A DNA stretch of 6,770 nucleotides from Actinomycetota bacterium (GTDB lineage Bacteria > Actinomycetota > Actinomycetes > Nanopelagicales > Nanopelagicaceae). Both the position numbers and the translations under genes were made by a program. This document shows positions 1 through 6,142 of the stretch, one piece after another; the stretch's first letter is position 1; each line of letters starts with the position of its first letter. The notes under the pieces are model-generated. The model had not been told where the DNA came from. It did not search any database and was given only the letters and a program-made list of their open reading frames with translations. The DNA lies in assembly GCA_947496345.1 (NCBI GenBank), contig CANMCL010000048.1, positions 1 to 6,770 of the forward strand, read 5' to 3'.

Positions 1-15
1 CGGACCCAGACATAG
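1..15 (+). CDS. Possible last codons of rho (partial, left edge)
   Basis: Frame 1 from the window edge reads Arg-Thr-Gln-Thr and then TAG at 13-15, ending 13 bases before the rpmE start. Four residues cannot identify a protein. The only argument is gene order: in many actinobacteria the transcription terminator gene rho lies directly upstream of rpmE. This is context inference and needs the upstream sequence. Confidence 0.22.
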   Translation, partial: RTQT

Positions 16-28
16 AAAAGGAAAACGA

Positions 29-244
29 ATGAAGCCAGAGATCCACCCAGAATATAAAGAGACCCAAGTAACTTGTGGTTGCGGTGAAAAGTTTGTAACC
101 CGCTCAACTGTTGCTAGCGGATCTATCTACGTTGAAGTTTGTTCAGTCTGCCACCCGTTCTACACAGGTAAGCAGCGCATCCTCGATACCGGTGGACGCG
201 TCGCTAAGTTCGAAGAGCGTTTCGGTAAAGCAGCAGCTAAGTAG
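29..244 (+). CDS. rpmE: 50S ribosomal protein L31 (bL31), zinc-binding type
   Basis: Ribosomal protein bL31 of the large subunit, which helps bridge the two subunits at the central protuberance. The 71-residue length is normal for the family. The sequence shows the opening MKPEIHPEY, a CxC pair at C16/C18 and a CxxC pair at C38/C41 followed by HPFYTGKQR, then a conserved [11 protein letters not shown] segment near the end. The four cysteines mark the zinc-holding (C+) form, as opposed to the cysteine-free form often used under zinc limitation. The ATG at 29 is preceded by a purine-rich AAAGGAAAA at 17-25. I see no obvious Zur-type palindrome in the 28 bases available upstream. The gene is closed by its own terminator, so it probably forms the end of a unit with the gene to its left. 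Identification is secure. Confidence 0.97.
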   Translation: MKPEIHPEYKETQVTCGCGEKFVTRSTVASGSIYVEVCSVCHPFYTGKQRILDTGGRVAKFEERFGKAAAK

Positions 245-250
245 CTTTCT

Positions 251-301
251 AAAGAGACCGCATCGCAGCCGTAAAGGTTGCGGCGCGGTCTCTTTATTTT
301 T
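251..301 (+). terminator. Intrinsic terminator after rpmE
   Basis: An 11-base perfect inverted repeat, AAAGAGACCGC (251-261) and GCGGTCTCTTT (285-295), continues inward through one mismatch and a wobble pair into CGCAGCC/GGTTGCG (264-270 with 276-282, one G-T pair) around a GTAAA loop (271-275). A short T run (297-301) follows. A long GC-containing stem plus T tract starting six bases after the rpmE stop is a classical Rho-independent terminator. The outer arms are A/T-rich at the base, so the stem might also work in the opposite direction, but the downstream T run fits the + strand. Confidence 0.9.
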
Positions 302-329
302 ACCTTGAACTTTATTTCTTGATCAGTAG

Positions 330-336
330 AAAGGAG
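330..336 (+). promoter_or_regulatory. Strong Shine-Dalgarno site of prfA
   Basis: AAAGGAG lies 7 bases before the ATG at 344. It is among the best ribosome-binding sites in the window and implies that the prfA transcript has an untranslated leader. Confidence 0.85.
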
Positions 337-343
337 AAGCCAA

Positions 344-1426
344 ATGAGCAACGATCGCTTCGCATCCGCCCACGAAATGGTGCGCGAATATCAAGAACTT
401 GAAAAACAGATGGCTGATCCTTCAATCCATGAAGATCAAGGCAAAGCCCGCCAACTCGGTCGTCGCTATGCCCAACTCGGCCCAGTAGTCGCTGGCTTTA
501 ACGCTTGGAAATCTGCGGCAGATGATTTAGAGGCTGCGAAAGAAATGGCTGCGGAAGATCCTTCATTTGCATCTGAAATACCTGCAATGGAAGAGAGCGT
601 TGAAGCTGCGGCAGATAAATTGGAAGAGCTCTTATTGCCACGTGATCCCAATGATGATCGCGATGTAATTATTGAAGTTAAAGCTGGTGCTGGTGGAGAT
701 GAATCCGCACTCTTTGCTGGCGATTTAGTTCGTATGTATCAACGCTATGCCGAAAAGCGTAACTGGAAAGTCGAAATTATCGATATGACCGAATCGGATC
801 TCGGTGGATACAAAGATATTTCAATGGCGATTAAATCAAAGGGAACTCCTGAACCCGGAACAACTCCTTATGCACGATTGAAATTTGAAGGCGGAGTTCA
901 TCGCGTGCAACGCGTTCCGGAAACAGAGAGTCAAGGAAGAATTCACACCTCTGCAGCGGGAGTTCTTGTGCTTCCGGAAGCAGAAGAAGTAGATGTTGAG
1001 TTAAATATGAACGATGTACGCGTAGACGTTTACCGTTCATCAGGCCCAGGCGGACAGTCAGTTAACACCACTGACTCTGCGGTTCGTTTAACTCACGTTC
1101 CAACTGGAATCGTGGTCTCTTGCCAGAATGAAAAGTCACAGCTGCAGAATAAAGAGTCAGCGCTACGCATTTTGCGCGCTCGTTTACTGGCAGATGCGCA
1201 AGAGAAAGCAGAAGCTGCAGCAATGGCCGAACGTAAAAGCCAGGTGCGCACCGTTGATCGATCAGAGCGAATTCGTACCTATAACTATCCGGAAAATCGC
1301 CTGAGCGATCACCGCGTAAATTACAAATCAAATAACTTGGATGCGGTTTTAAATGGTGAGTTAGATGATGTTGTTCAAGCACTTCTTGATGCTGATAAAG
1401 CTGCGAAACTTTCGTCCACGAATTAA
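344..1426 (+). CDS. prfA: Peptide chain release factor 1 (RF1)
   Basis: Class I release factor that reads UAA and UAG in the ribosomal A site and triggers peptide release. The 360 residues equal the usual RF1 length. The N-terminal helical domain covers roughly residues 1-105, followed by the conserved GAGGDES segment (115-121). The stop-codon reading tripeptide of RF1 (PxT; SPF in RF2) appears as PET at 192-194 within [15 protein letters not shown]. The catalytic GGQ is at 236-238 in [11 protein letters not shown], and the [10 protein letters not shown] segment typical of RF1 follows at 261-270. The glutamine of GGQ is the expected target of the PrmC encoded 8 bases downstream. The start is ATG with a strong Shine-Dalgarno site. 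The wording around GTPEPG and SAAGVLV resembles actinobacterial RF1. Genes of this window end in both TAA and TAG, so RF1 function is needed. Identification is secure. Confidence 0.98.
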   Translation: MSNDRFASAHEMVREYQELEKQMADPSIHEDQGKARQLGRRYAQLGPVVAGFNAWKSAADDLEAAKEMAAEDPSFASEIPAMEESVEAAADKLEELLLPRDPNDDRDVIIEVKAGAGGDESALFAGDLVRMYQRYAEKRNWKVEIIDMTESDLGGYKDISMAIKSKGTPEPGTTPYARLKFEGGVHRVQRVPETESQGRIHTSAAGVLVLPEAEEVDVELNMNDVRVDVYRSSGPGGQSVNTTDSAVRLTHVPTGIVVSCQNEKSQLQNKESALRILRARLLADAQEKAEAAAMAERKSQVRTVDRSERIRTYNYPENRLSDHRVNYKSNNLDAVLNGELDDVVQALLDADKAAKLSSTN

Positions 1427-1434
1427 TTACGAAG

Positions 1435-2298
1435 ATGAGCGATATCAAGCCCCTGTTGCGTTCGGCGAAAGAACGGCTCGCCGCATCTGATATCCAAGAA
1501 GTTGATGCGGAACATTTATTTGCCTACGTTCTGGGTATCTCTCGAATGGATCTTCATAACTCAGTAAAAGTGGAAGCAACACTAAAAGCGCTCGGTGATT
1601 TTGGCGTAATTGAAGATACCTTTGCAAAGTTGATTTCGCGGCGCGCAGCGCACGAGCCTTTGCAGTACCTAACCGGCACCGCCTATTTTCGACATTTAGA
1701 GATCGAAGTTGGCCCAGGTGTTTTAGTGCCGCGACCAGAAAGTGAATTACTAGTTGATGCCGTGCTCAAGCACATTGCAAATTTAGAGAAGAAAACAGAA
1801 GGAGAGATTTCGGTAATTGATTTAGGTTCTGGCTCTGGCGCACTTGCTCTGGCAATTGCAACGGAAGCGCCACGTTCGCGAGTAATTGCCGTTGAAAAGA
1901 GCGCGGATGCAATTGAATGGTTGAAGAAGAACGTGGCAAAGATTTCCGAAAATGTGCGCGTAGTCGAAGGCGATGTCGCGGATGTTCTACCTGGAGTTAA
2001 GTGCGACGTAGTCATTGCAAATCCACCGTATGTTCCCAATAACCAAACTTTGCCGCGCGATGTCGCAGAACATGAGCCCCACATTGCACTCTTCGGTGGA
2101 GCCACTGGCTTAGAAGTGCCAAAGGTATTTATTGAGGCGGCAGCGCGATTGTTAAAGCGCGGGGGAGTCTTGGCGATTGAACATACGGAAGAGCAAGGTG
2201 GCGCAATCGATGCGCTGCTATCTCGCGACTTTATTGACATTGCACTTCATCAAGATTTAACTGGTCGTCCACGTTGGACTTCGGCGGTTAGGAAATAG
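1435..2298 (+). CDS. prmC: Release factor glutamine N5-methyltransferase PrmC (HemK)
   Basis: SAM-dependent methyltransferase that methylates the side-chain amide of the GGQ glutamine in release factors, raising termination efficiency. The 287 residues fit the family. An N-terminal helical substrate-recognition domain (about 1-75) ends in EPLQYLTG (74-81) and the VLVPRPESELLV block (97-107; commonly VLIPRPETE). The SAM-binding glycine motif is IDLGSGSGALA (128-138), an acidic residue E154 ends the following strand, and the signature NPPY, which holds the glutamine amide, is at 196-199. The gene starts 8 bases after prfA with only a weak GAAG in front of the ATG, so translation is probably coupled to prfA. 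Its stop codon abuts the next start (TAGATG). The prfA-prmC pairing is widespread and supports the substrate assignment. Confidence 0.97.
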   Translation: MSDIKPLLRSAKERLAASDIQEVDAEHLFAYVLGISRMDLHNSVKVEATLKALGDFGVIEDTFAKLISRRAAHEPLQYLTGTAYFRHLEIEVGPGVLVPRPESELLVDAVLKHIANLEKKTEGEISVIDLGSGSGALALAIATEAPRSRVIAVEKSADAIEWLKKNVAKISENVRVVEGDVADVLPGVKCDVVIANPPYVPNNQTLPRDVAEHEPHIALFGGATGLEVPKVFIEAAARLLKRGGVLAIEHTEEQGGAIDALLSRDFIDIALHQDLTGRPRWTSAVRK

Positions 2299-2940
2299 AT
2301 GGCACGCCACGATCTTTTGCAAGGCGATTTGTCTGAGCACGTCGCAACCGCTGTTACTGCTCTAAAAGATGGCTATGTAATTGTAGCGCCGCTAGAACAT
2401 AGTTACGCACTAATCACCGATGCTTTTATGCACGATGCCGTGCGCGCGATGCACGTTTTACGTGGAGATGCGCTGGGAGTTGCTGCGCAAGTTGCAATTG
2501 CCAATCGAGATTACATTGATGGCATTGCTCGCGAAGTTTCCACCGACGCTCGACTGCTGATGCAGAATTTTTGGCCAGGTTTACTTTCATTAAATCTAAA
2601 ACCTCAAGCTGGATTAAATTGGGATTTAGGTGATGGAAATACCCTTGATCAAATCAGTGTGCGAGTTCCTGATTCTCAATTCATTTTGGAAGTTCTTAAA
2701 AAGTCTGGACCAGTTGCGATCGCTAGCGCTGCACTAGTTGGAAACGCTGCAATTAGCGATCCCGCAGTTATTTCTTATTTGGATTCAGATGTTGCAGCAA
2801 TTTTCACGGCTGGGGTGCTTCCCAACGGTGGCGCAAGTACCGTTATAGATCTCACAGGTATCAGAAAGCGGATCGTGCGGGAAGGCGCAATCTCAAGGGG
2901 CGAAATTACCGCCCTCGTACCCGACATTTCTCACCAGTAA
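2299..2940 (+). CDS. Sua5/YciO/YrdC/YwlC (TsaC)-family protein with eroded active-site motifs
   Basis: Family members make threonylcarbamoyl-AMP from threonine, bicarbonate and ATP for the tRNA modification t6A. Membership is clear: FWPGLLSL (91-98), WDLGD (108-112), SVRVPD (120-125), GGASTVIDL (177-185) and VREGAISRGEI (193-203) match the family in order, and 213 residues is the usual single-domain size. The substrate-binding motifs do not match. The PTDTVYGLG-type block is PLEHSYALI (31-39). The KxR motif reads RGD (55-57) if aligned without gaps from DAF (41-43). The SSAN-type block is ASAALVG (142-148), with the asparagine lost. The frame is intact, with AGGAAA (2290-2295) before the ATG, and the start abuts the prmC stop. 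The locus corresponds to M. tuberculosis Rv1301. Fold and origin are well supported; TsaC catalysis is doubtful, so no gene symbol is given. Confidence 0.88.
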   Translation: MARHDLLQGDLSEHVATAVTALKDGYVIVAPLEHSYALITDAFMHDAVRAMHVLRGDALGVAAQVAIANRDYIDGIAREVSTDARLLMQNFWPGLLSLNLKPQAGLNWDLGDGNTLDQISVRVPDSQFILEVLKKSGPVAIASAALVGNAAISDPAVISYLDSDVAAIFTAGVLPNGGASTVIDLTGIRKRIVREGAISRGEITALVPDISHQ

Positions 2941-2958
2941 GGCTTAGGCTAGCGCGCA
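2921..2958 (+). promoter_or_regulatory. Candidate leaderless promoter of glyA
   Basis: CCGACA (2921-2926; four of six bases match TTGACA) is followed after 18 bases by TAGGCT (2945-2950), which fits the TANNNT -10 pattern of actinobacteria. The A of the glyA ATG lies seven bases past the -10 end, where transcription would normally begin, and no usable Shine-Dalgarno site precedes the ATG. Together these suggest a transcript starting at or next to the start codon. The -35 element lies inside the end of the upstream gene. Confidence 0.5.
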
Positions 2959-4223
2959 TGAGTTCAGAGACTTTTTACGGCCCTGATTTTGCGCTGCTAA
3001 GCCAACAAGACCCAGATATTGCAGCGGTTTTGTTATCTGAGTTAAAGCGCCAGCAAACAAATTTGCAATTAATCGCATCCGAAAATTTCACTTCTCGCGC
3101 AGTTCTTGCAGCACTTGGCTCAACTCTCTCCAATAAATATGCCGAGGGCTATCCCGGAAAACGTTATTACGGTGGATGTGAAGAGGTAGATAAAGCAGAA
3201 GTTATTGCCATTGATCGCGCAAAAGCGTTATTCGGCGCGGAGCACGCCAACGTACAGCCACACTCTGGTGCCAGTGCCAACGTCGCGGTTTATCAAGCAT
3301 TTACTAAACCTGGGGACACCGTTCTTGCAATGTCACTGCCACACGGTGGCCACTTAACTCACGGATCACCAGTTAATTTCTCTGGAAAGTGGTTTAACGT
3401 TGAGTCATACGGAGTTCGCCAGGATAATGAACTAATTGATTACGACGAACTTCGTGACATTGCTATTCGCACGAAGCCAAAGATGATCTGTTCTGGTGCA
3501 ACCGCATATCCATCGCTAATCGACTTTGAAAAGGTCCGCGCCATCTGCGATGAAGTAGGCGCAATTATGTGGGTTGATGCCGCGCACTTTATTGGATTGG
3601 TTGCCGGTAATGCGATTCCATCGCCAGTTCCGTTTGCAGATGTTGTTTCATTTACTACTCATAAAGTTTTACGCGGGCCACGTGGCGGAATGATCTTGGC
3701 AAAGGCCGAACACGCAGCAGCAATTGATAAGGCAGTCTTCCCGGGCATGCAAGGTGGTCCGATTATGTCGGCAGTTGCTGGCAAAGCAGTTGCGCTAGCC
3801 GAATGTGCTACACCGGCCTATCAAAAGTATGCCAAGGATGTAATTGTTAATGCCAAAGCTTTAGCAGCGGCCCTTGAAACAGAAGGAATGCGTGCAGTAT
3901 CAGGCGGAACACAAACTCACTTAGCGCTTATGGATATTCGTGCCACTGGCGTTACTGGAAAAGTGGCAGATGAGCGTTGCGGCCTAGCCGGAATTGTGAT
4001 GAATAAGAACTCGATTCCTTACGATCCAGAGAAGCCAGGAGTCACCAGCGGTATTCGCGTTGGCACTCCTGCGACTACAACACAGGGCATGGGTGTAGCG
4101 GAGATGAAGACGATTGCATCATTTATTGCACGTGCGATCAAGACGGATGATGCCAAAACATTGGCGGCAATTAAATCTGAAGTACATACGCTAACTGCGC
4201 GCTTCCCAATTTACACAGCGTAA
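2958..4223 (+). CDS. glyA: Serine hydroxymethyltransferase
   Basis: PLP-dependent cytosolic enzyme converting serine and tetrahydrofolate to glycine and 5,10-methylene-tetrahydrofolate, a main source of one-carbon units. The 421 residues are typical. Visible signatures are LQLIASENF (37-44), KYAEGYPGKRYYGG (60-73), NVQPHSGASAN (98-108) and the PLP-contacting VDAAH (206-210, with D207 and H210). The Schiff-base lysine is K236 in SFTTHKVLRGPRGG, and SGIRVGTPA (364-372) carries the carboxylate-binding arginine R367. The active-site loop reads SFTTHKV where the common form is TTTTHKT, a mild variation. The gene begins 17 bases after the Sua5-like gene without a clear Shine-Dalgarno site, and a likely leaderless promoter overlaps the gap. 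It is unrelated in function to its translation and ATP-synthase neighbours; I recall the same placement in Streptomyces. Confidence 0.97.
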   Translation: MSSETFYGPDFALLSQQDPDIAAVLLSELKRQQTNLQLIASENFTSRAVLAALGSTLSNKYAEGYPGKRYYGGCEEVDKAEVIAIDRAKALFGAEHANVQPHSGASANVAVYQAFTKPGDTVLAMSLPHGGHLTHGSPVNFSGKWFNVESYGVRQDNELIDYDELRDIAIRTKPKMICSGATAYPSLIDFEKVRAICDEVGAIMWVDAAHFIGLVAGNAIPSPVPFADVVSFTTHKVLRGPRGGMILAKAEHAAAIDKAVFPGMQGGPIMSAVAGKAVALAECATPAYQKYAKDVIVNAKALAAALETEGMRAVSGGTQTHLALMDIRATGVTGKVADERCGLAGIVMNKNSIPYDPEKPGVTSGIRVGTPATTTQGMGVAEMKTIASFIARAIKTDDAKTLAAIKSEVHTLTARFPIYTA

Positions 4224-4228
4224 GGAAG
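4222..4228 (+). promoter_or_regulatory. Shine-Dalgarno site supporting the GTG start at 4236
   Basis: AAGGAAG overlaps the glyA stop codon (TAA 4221-4223) and lies 7 bases before GTG 4236. It supports that GTG as the start and suggests translation follows directly from glyA. Confidence 0.75.
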
Positions 4229-4235
4229 CGATCGG

Positions 4236-5339
4236 GTGCGCGAATATCTAGTAACTCTGCTACTGGCCGCTGCGCTCTGTTACATCATTACTCCATTCGT
4301 CCGTAAATGGGCGCTGCATTTTGGCGCAGTTGCGCAAATCCGTAAGCGCGATATCCATGTTGTGCCAACACCACGTTGGGGTGGATTGGCGATGTGGCTA
4401 TCAATGTCTGCCACCTTTTTAATCGTCGGTAATTTGGAACTTGTTGGAAAATCTTTTGGCCGTGATGCTCAAGGTATTTTCTTGGCCGGCACGTTCTTAG
4501 TTCTACTGGGAATGCTCGATGATAAATTTGAATTAGATGCAATAACCAAGCTGGCTGGGCAAGCCTTAGCAGCAGGTATCTTGTTGCTCTACGGAATTCA
4601 AATCCTGTGGTTGCCAATTAATGGTGTGACTATGTTGCCGCCGAGCGTTGGTCAATTGCTCACCGTCTTGATCGTGCTAATCACCATTAACGCCGTTAAT
4701 TTTATTGATGGCTTAGATGGATTAGCCGCAGGAATTGTGGCAATTTCAGGCGCTGCTTTCTTCGCCTTTGCTTACTTATTAGCAGTCGTCTACGGCTTTA
4801 ATCGCGCCGGTGCACCTTCGCTTATAACTGCGATCGCAATTGGTGTTTGTTTGGGTTTCTTGCCTCACAATTCATTCCCAGCCCGAATATTTATGGGCGA
4901 CTCGGGATCAATGTTCTTGGGGCTAATGCTCGCCGCTTCTGCAATAACACTCACCGGGCAAGTCGATCCAAATGCAATCAGTGAAGAAAAGCTTGGGCCA
5001 GCTCTATTGCCTCTTCTTCTGCCATTTGCAGTTCTTGCGATTCCATTAGCAGATTTAACTCTGGCAATCTTTCGGCGCGTCCGCGCTGGTAAATCTCCAT
5101 TTTCTTCAGATAAAGAACACTTGCATCACCGCATTATGCGCGCAGGTAACACCCAAGTTCGTACTGCAGGGATCATGTATTTATGGACAGCAACGATCGC
5201 ATTTCCTGTGACGGTTTCTGCTTTTGCACCACTCTGGGTTTCAGCAGTTTTTGCAGGCGCTATGCTGGCATTTACGATTTTCTTCAGCCGAGGTAAATCA
5301 AAATCATTTCGCAATCTAGAAAGTGCAGATCATGAGTAA
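4236..5339 (+). CDS. WecA/Rfe-type polyprenyl-phosphate sugar-1-phosphate transferase
   Basis: Multi-pass membrane enzyme of the MraY/WecA (GT4) family. It moves a sugar-1-phosphate, probably GlcNAc-1-P, from its UDP donor to decaprenyl or undecaprenyl phosphate on the cytoplasmic face, starting cell-envelope glycan synthesis. The 367 residues hold about ten or eleven hydrophobic segments. Family signatures appear in order: PTPRWGG (44-50), the metal/substrate aspartates in LDDKFELD (D95, D96), NFIDGLDG (155-162), FMGDSGS (219-225) and the cytoplasmic HLHHR (295-299). The HLHHR form and the locus next to atpI/atpB match the mycobacterial rfe/WecA (Rv1302) subgroup, which acts in arabinogalactan linker synthesis. 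MraY itself normally sits in the mur/dcw cluster. The exact sugar cannot be read from sequence. It starts at GTG with a good Shine-Dalgarno site and overlaps atpI by 8 bases. Confidence 0.92.
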   Translation: MREYLVTLLLAAALCYIITPFVRKWALHFGAVAQIRKRDIHVVPTPRWGGLAMWLSMSATFLIVGNLELVGKSFGRDAQGIFLAGTFLVLLGMLDDKFELDAITKLAGQALAAGILLLYGIQILWLPINGVTMLPPSVGQLLTVLIVLITINAVNFIDGLDGLAAGIVAISGAAFFAFAYLLAVVYGFNRAGAPSLITAIAIGVCLGFLPHNSFPARIFMGDSGSMFLGLMLAASAITLTGQVDPNAISEEKLGPALLPLLLPFAVLAIPLADLTLAIFRRVRAGKSPFSSDKEHLHHRIMRAGNTQVRTAGIMYLWTATIAFPVTVSAFAPLWVSAVFAGAMLAFTIFFSRGKSKSFRNLESADHE

Positions 5340-5757
5340 AGAACAATCTAACGAATCACAACTATTGCGCGGCGCAGTTCGCCCAACTTTAATTGTCGGC
5401 GTAATTGCAATTGCACTATTTTCTGTTCTGCGCGGGATGAGCGGTTTTTATGGGGCACTTCTTGCGCAATTCATTGTTGCGATCTATTTCATAATTCACA
5501 TTTTGGTATCTCGTTTGACGCGCAATTTAGATCCGATCAGCACAATGGCGATGGCGCTATTTTCTTACTTTGCCAAGTTATTCTTTTTGGGGCTCTTTCT
5601 CTGGGCCTTGGCTAAGTACACAGATCGTCAGACTATTGACCGACTCAGCTTTGGCGCTGCCGCCTGTGCGCTGACCATTGCCTGGCTCGGCGGGGAGATC
5701 GCCAGTTACCTCAAACTCAAAACTCATCTACCATTACCAACGCAAGCCAAATCGTAA
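5332..5757 (+). CDS. atpI: ATP synthase protein I-like membrane protein (AtpI)
   Basis: Small integral membrane protein at the head of the ATP synthase operon. In other bacteria AtpI assists assembly of the c-ring of the F0 sector. The 141 residues carry four predicted membrane segments (about 16-33, 40-59, 74-95 and 105-124) with short charged ends, the layout of the ATP synthase I family. Sequence identity within this family is low, so position (between the WecA-type gene and atpZ/atpB, like Rv1303) carries much of the weight. I chose ATG 5332, which overlaps the end of the upstream gene by 8 bases (ATGAGTAA) and has GAAAG at 5318-5322 in front. An in-frame GTG at 5323 would add three residues and is less likely. 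Translational coupling to the transferase gene is expected. Confidence 0.78.
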   Translation: MSKEQSNESQLLRGAVRPTLIVGVIAIALFSVLRGMSGFYGALLAQFIVAIYFIIHILVSRLTRNLDPISTMAMALFSYFAKLFFLGLFLWALAKYTDRQTIDRLSFGAAACALTIAWLGGEIASYLKLKTHLPLPTQAKS

Positions 5758-5768
5758 GTTCCATCCAC

Positions 5769-5774
5769 GGAGGT
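5769..5774 (+). promoter_or_regulatory. Consensus Shine-Dalgarno site of atpZ (GTG start)
   Basis: GGAGGT ends four bases before GTG 5779. It is the closest match to the anti-Shine-Dalgarno core in this window. It decides the GTG start over the internal ATG at 5818, which would remove the charged N-terminal tail. Confidence 0.85.
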
Positions 5775-5778
5775 CCAA

Positions 5779-5982
5779 GTGAGTAACAGCAGTCATAACA
5801 AGCGCGACGAGAACGCAATGTGGACGATCTTTGGATACCTACTATCTGGCCTGCTCTTTTGGGGTGGGGTCGGATACGCGGCTGATAAATGGCTCGGAAC
5901 GTCCTACCTGACTCTGGCTGGCCTGATCGTTGGAATGGGCGGGGCCATCTATCTGGTCTGGCTTAGGTTCGGCCGCGAATAG
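5779..5982 (+). CDS. atpZ: AtpZ-like small F0F1-ATPase accessory protein
   Basis: A 67-residue membrane protein with a hydrophilic, charged N-terminus (1-13) and two membrane hairpin segments (about 15-35 and 43-61). The short link between them reads YAADKWLGTS, and a basic end (RFGRE) follows. The pattern of GY, WGGVGYAADKWLG and GLIVGMGGAIYLVW matches the small AtpZ/AtpI 'putative F0F1-ATPase subunit' family found at the start of atp operons. Members have been proposed to aid F0 assembly or to carry Mg2+ or Ca2+ with AtpI; the role here is not established. It lies 21 bases after atpI and 160 bases before atpB. The last 17 coding and stop bases plus three following bases are copied exactly 36 bases downstream (6001-6020). 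Confidence 0.82.
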   Translation: MSNSSHNKRDENAMWTIFGYLLSGLLFWGGVGYAADKWLGTSYLTLAGLIVGMGGAIYLVWLRFGRE

Positions 5983-6020
5983 CGCTCCGACCCATATGCA
6001 AGGTTCGGCCGCGAATAGCG
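5965..6020 (+). repeat. 20-base perfect direct repeat at the 3' end of atpZ
   Basis: AGGTTCGGCCGCGAATAGCG occurs at 5965-5984 and again at 6001-6020, with 16 unrelated bases between. The match ends abruptly on both sides. The first copy encodes the last residues of AtpZ and its TAG stop; the second lies in the noncoding atpB leader. Each copy contains the interrupted palindrome TTCG-GCCG-CGAA. It could be a duplication scar, a paired binding site or part of an RNA structure. Confidence 0.9.
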
Positions 6021-6061
6021 GGTAAGTGACCAGCCCCACGCGTAAATCTCACCTTTTGGAT

Positions 6062-6091
6062 TTCACAGGTAGAGGCTTTTCCGAATAAGGT
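6062..6091 (+). promoter_or_regulatory. Candidate promoter in the atpB leader
   Basis: TTCACA (6062-6067; five of six match TTGACA) is followed after 18 bases by TAAGGT (6086-6091), which fits the TANNNT -10 form of actinobacteria. Transcription would start near 6098, giving a leader of about 45 bases that keeps the Shine-Dalgarno site of atpB. A second TANNNT string, TATATT at 6128-6133, has no good -35 partner. This is pattern matching only. Confidence 0.38.
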
Positions 6092-6133
6092 TGCCCCGTT
6101 ACAGGCCATCCATAAGCAATAGCTACATATATT

Positions 6134-6137
6134 GGAG
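6134..6137 (+). promoter_or_regulatory. Shine-Dalgarno site deciding the GTG start of atpB
   Basis: GGAG lies five bases before GTG 6143. An in-frame TAA at 6113-6115 blocks any longer reading, so this GTG is the first plausible start. A weak inverted repeat CAATA (6117-6121)/TATTG (6130-6134) touches the first G of the site. Confidence 0.75.
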
Positions 6138-6142
6138 TTCGA

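Noticed and set aside
278..306. Possible promoter TTGCGG-17-TACCTT for prfA
   Set aside because: The -35 match is poor and lies within the terminator stem. It is kept as a possibility only in the findings.
111..308. Second + strand frame over rpmE and its terminator
   Set aside because: It overlaps rpmE in another frame and reads through the terminator stem. It shows no family features.
305..332. TTGAAC-16-TAGAAA as a prfA promoter
   Set aside because: Transcription would begin around 339, after the strong Shine-Dalgarno site, making that site useless.
1683..2240. Open frame of 185 codons on the - strand
   Set aside because: It lies wholly antisense to prmC, whose motifs are unambiguous. 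The Ser/Thr/Pro-rich translation is typical of a shadow frame.
5996..6025. Nine-codon ATG micro-frame (MQGSAANSG) in the atpB leader
   Set aside because: No ribosome-binding site precedes it, and its sequence is mostly the second copy of the direct repeat. It is too short to support as a leader peptide.
5842..6039. Open frame of 65 codons on the - strand with a repeated FAAEP string
   Set aside because: It is antisense to atpZ. The repeated residues are simply the 20-base direct repeat read backwards.
6074..6095. Possible hairpin GGC...CC-GAATAA-GG...GCC in the atpB leader
   Set aside because: Only five pairs broken by T-T mismatches and a bulge. It is too weak to call a structure.
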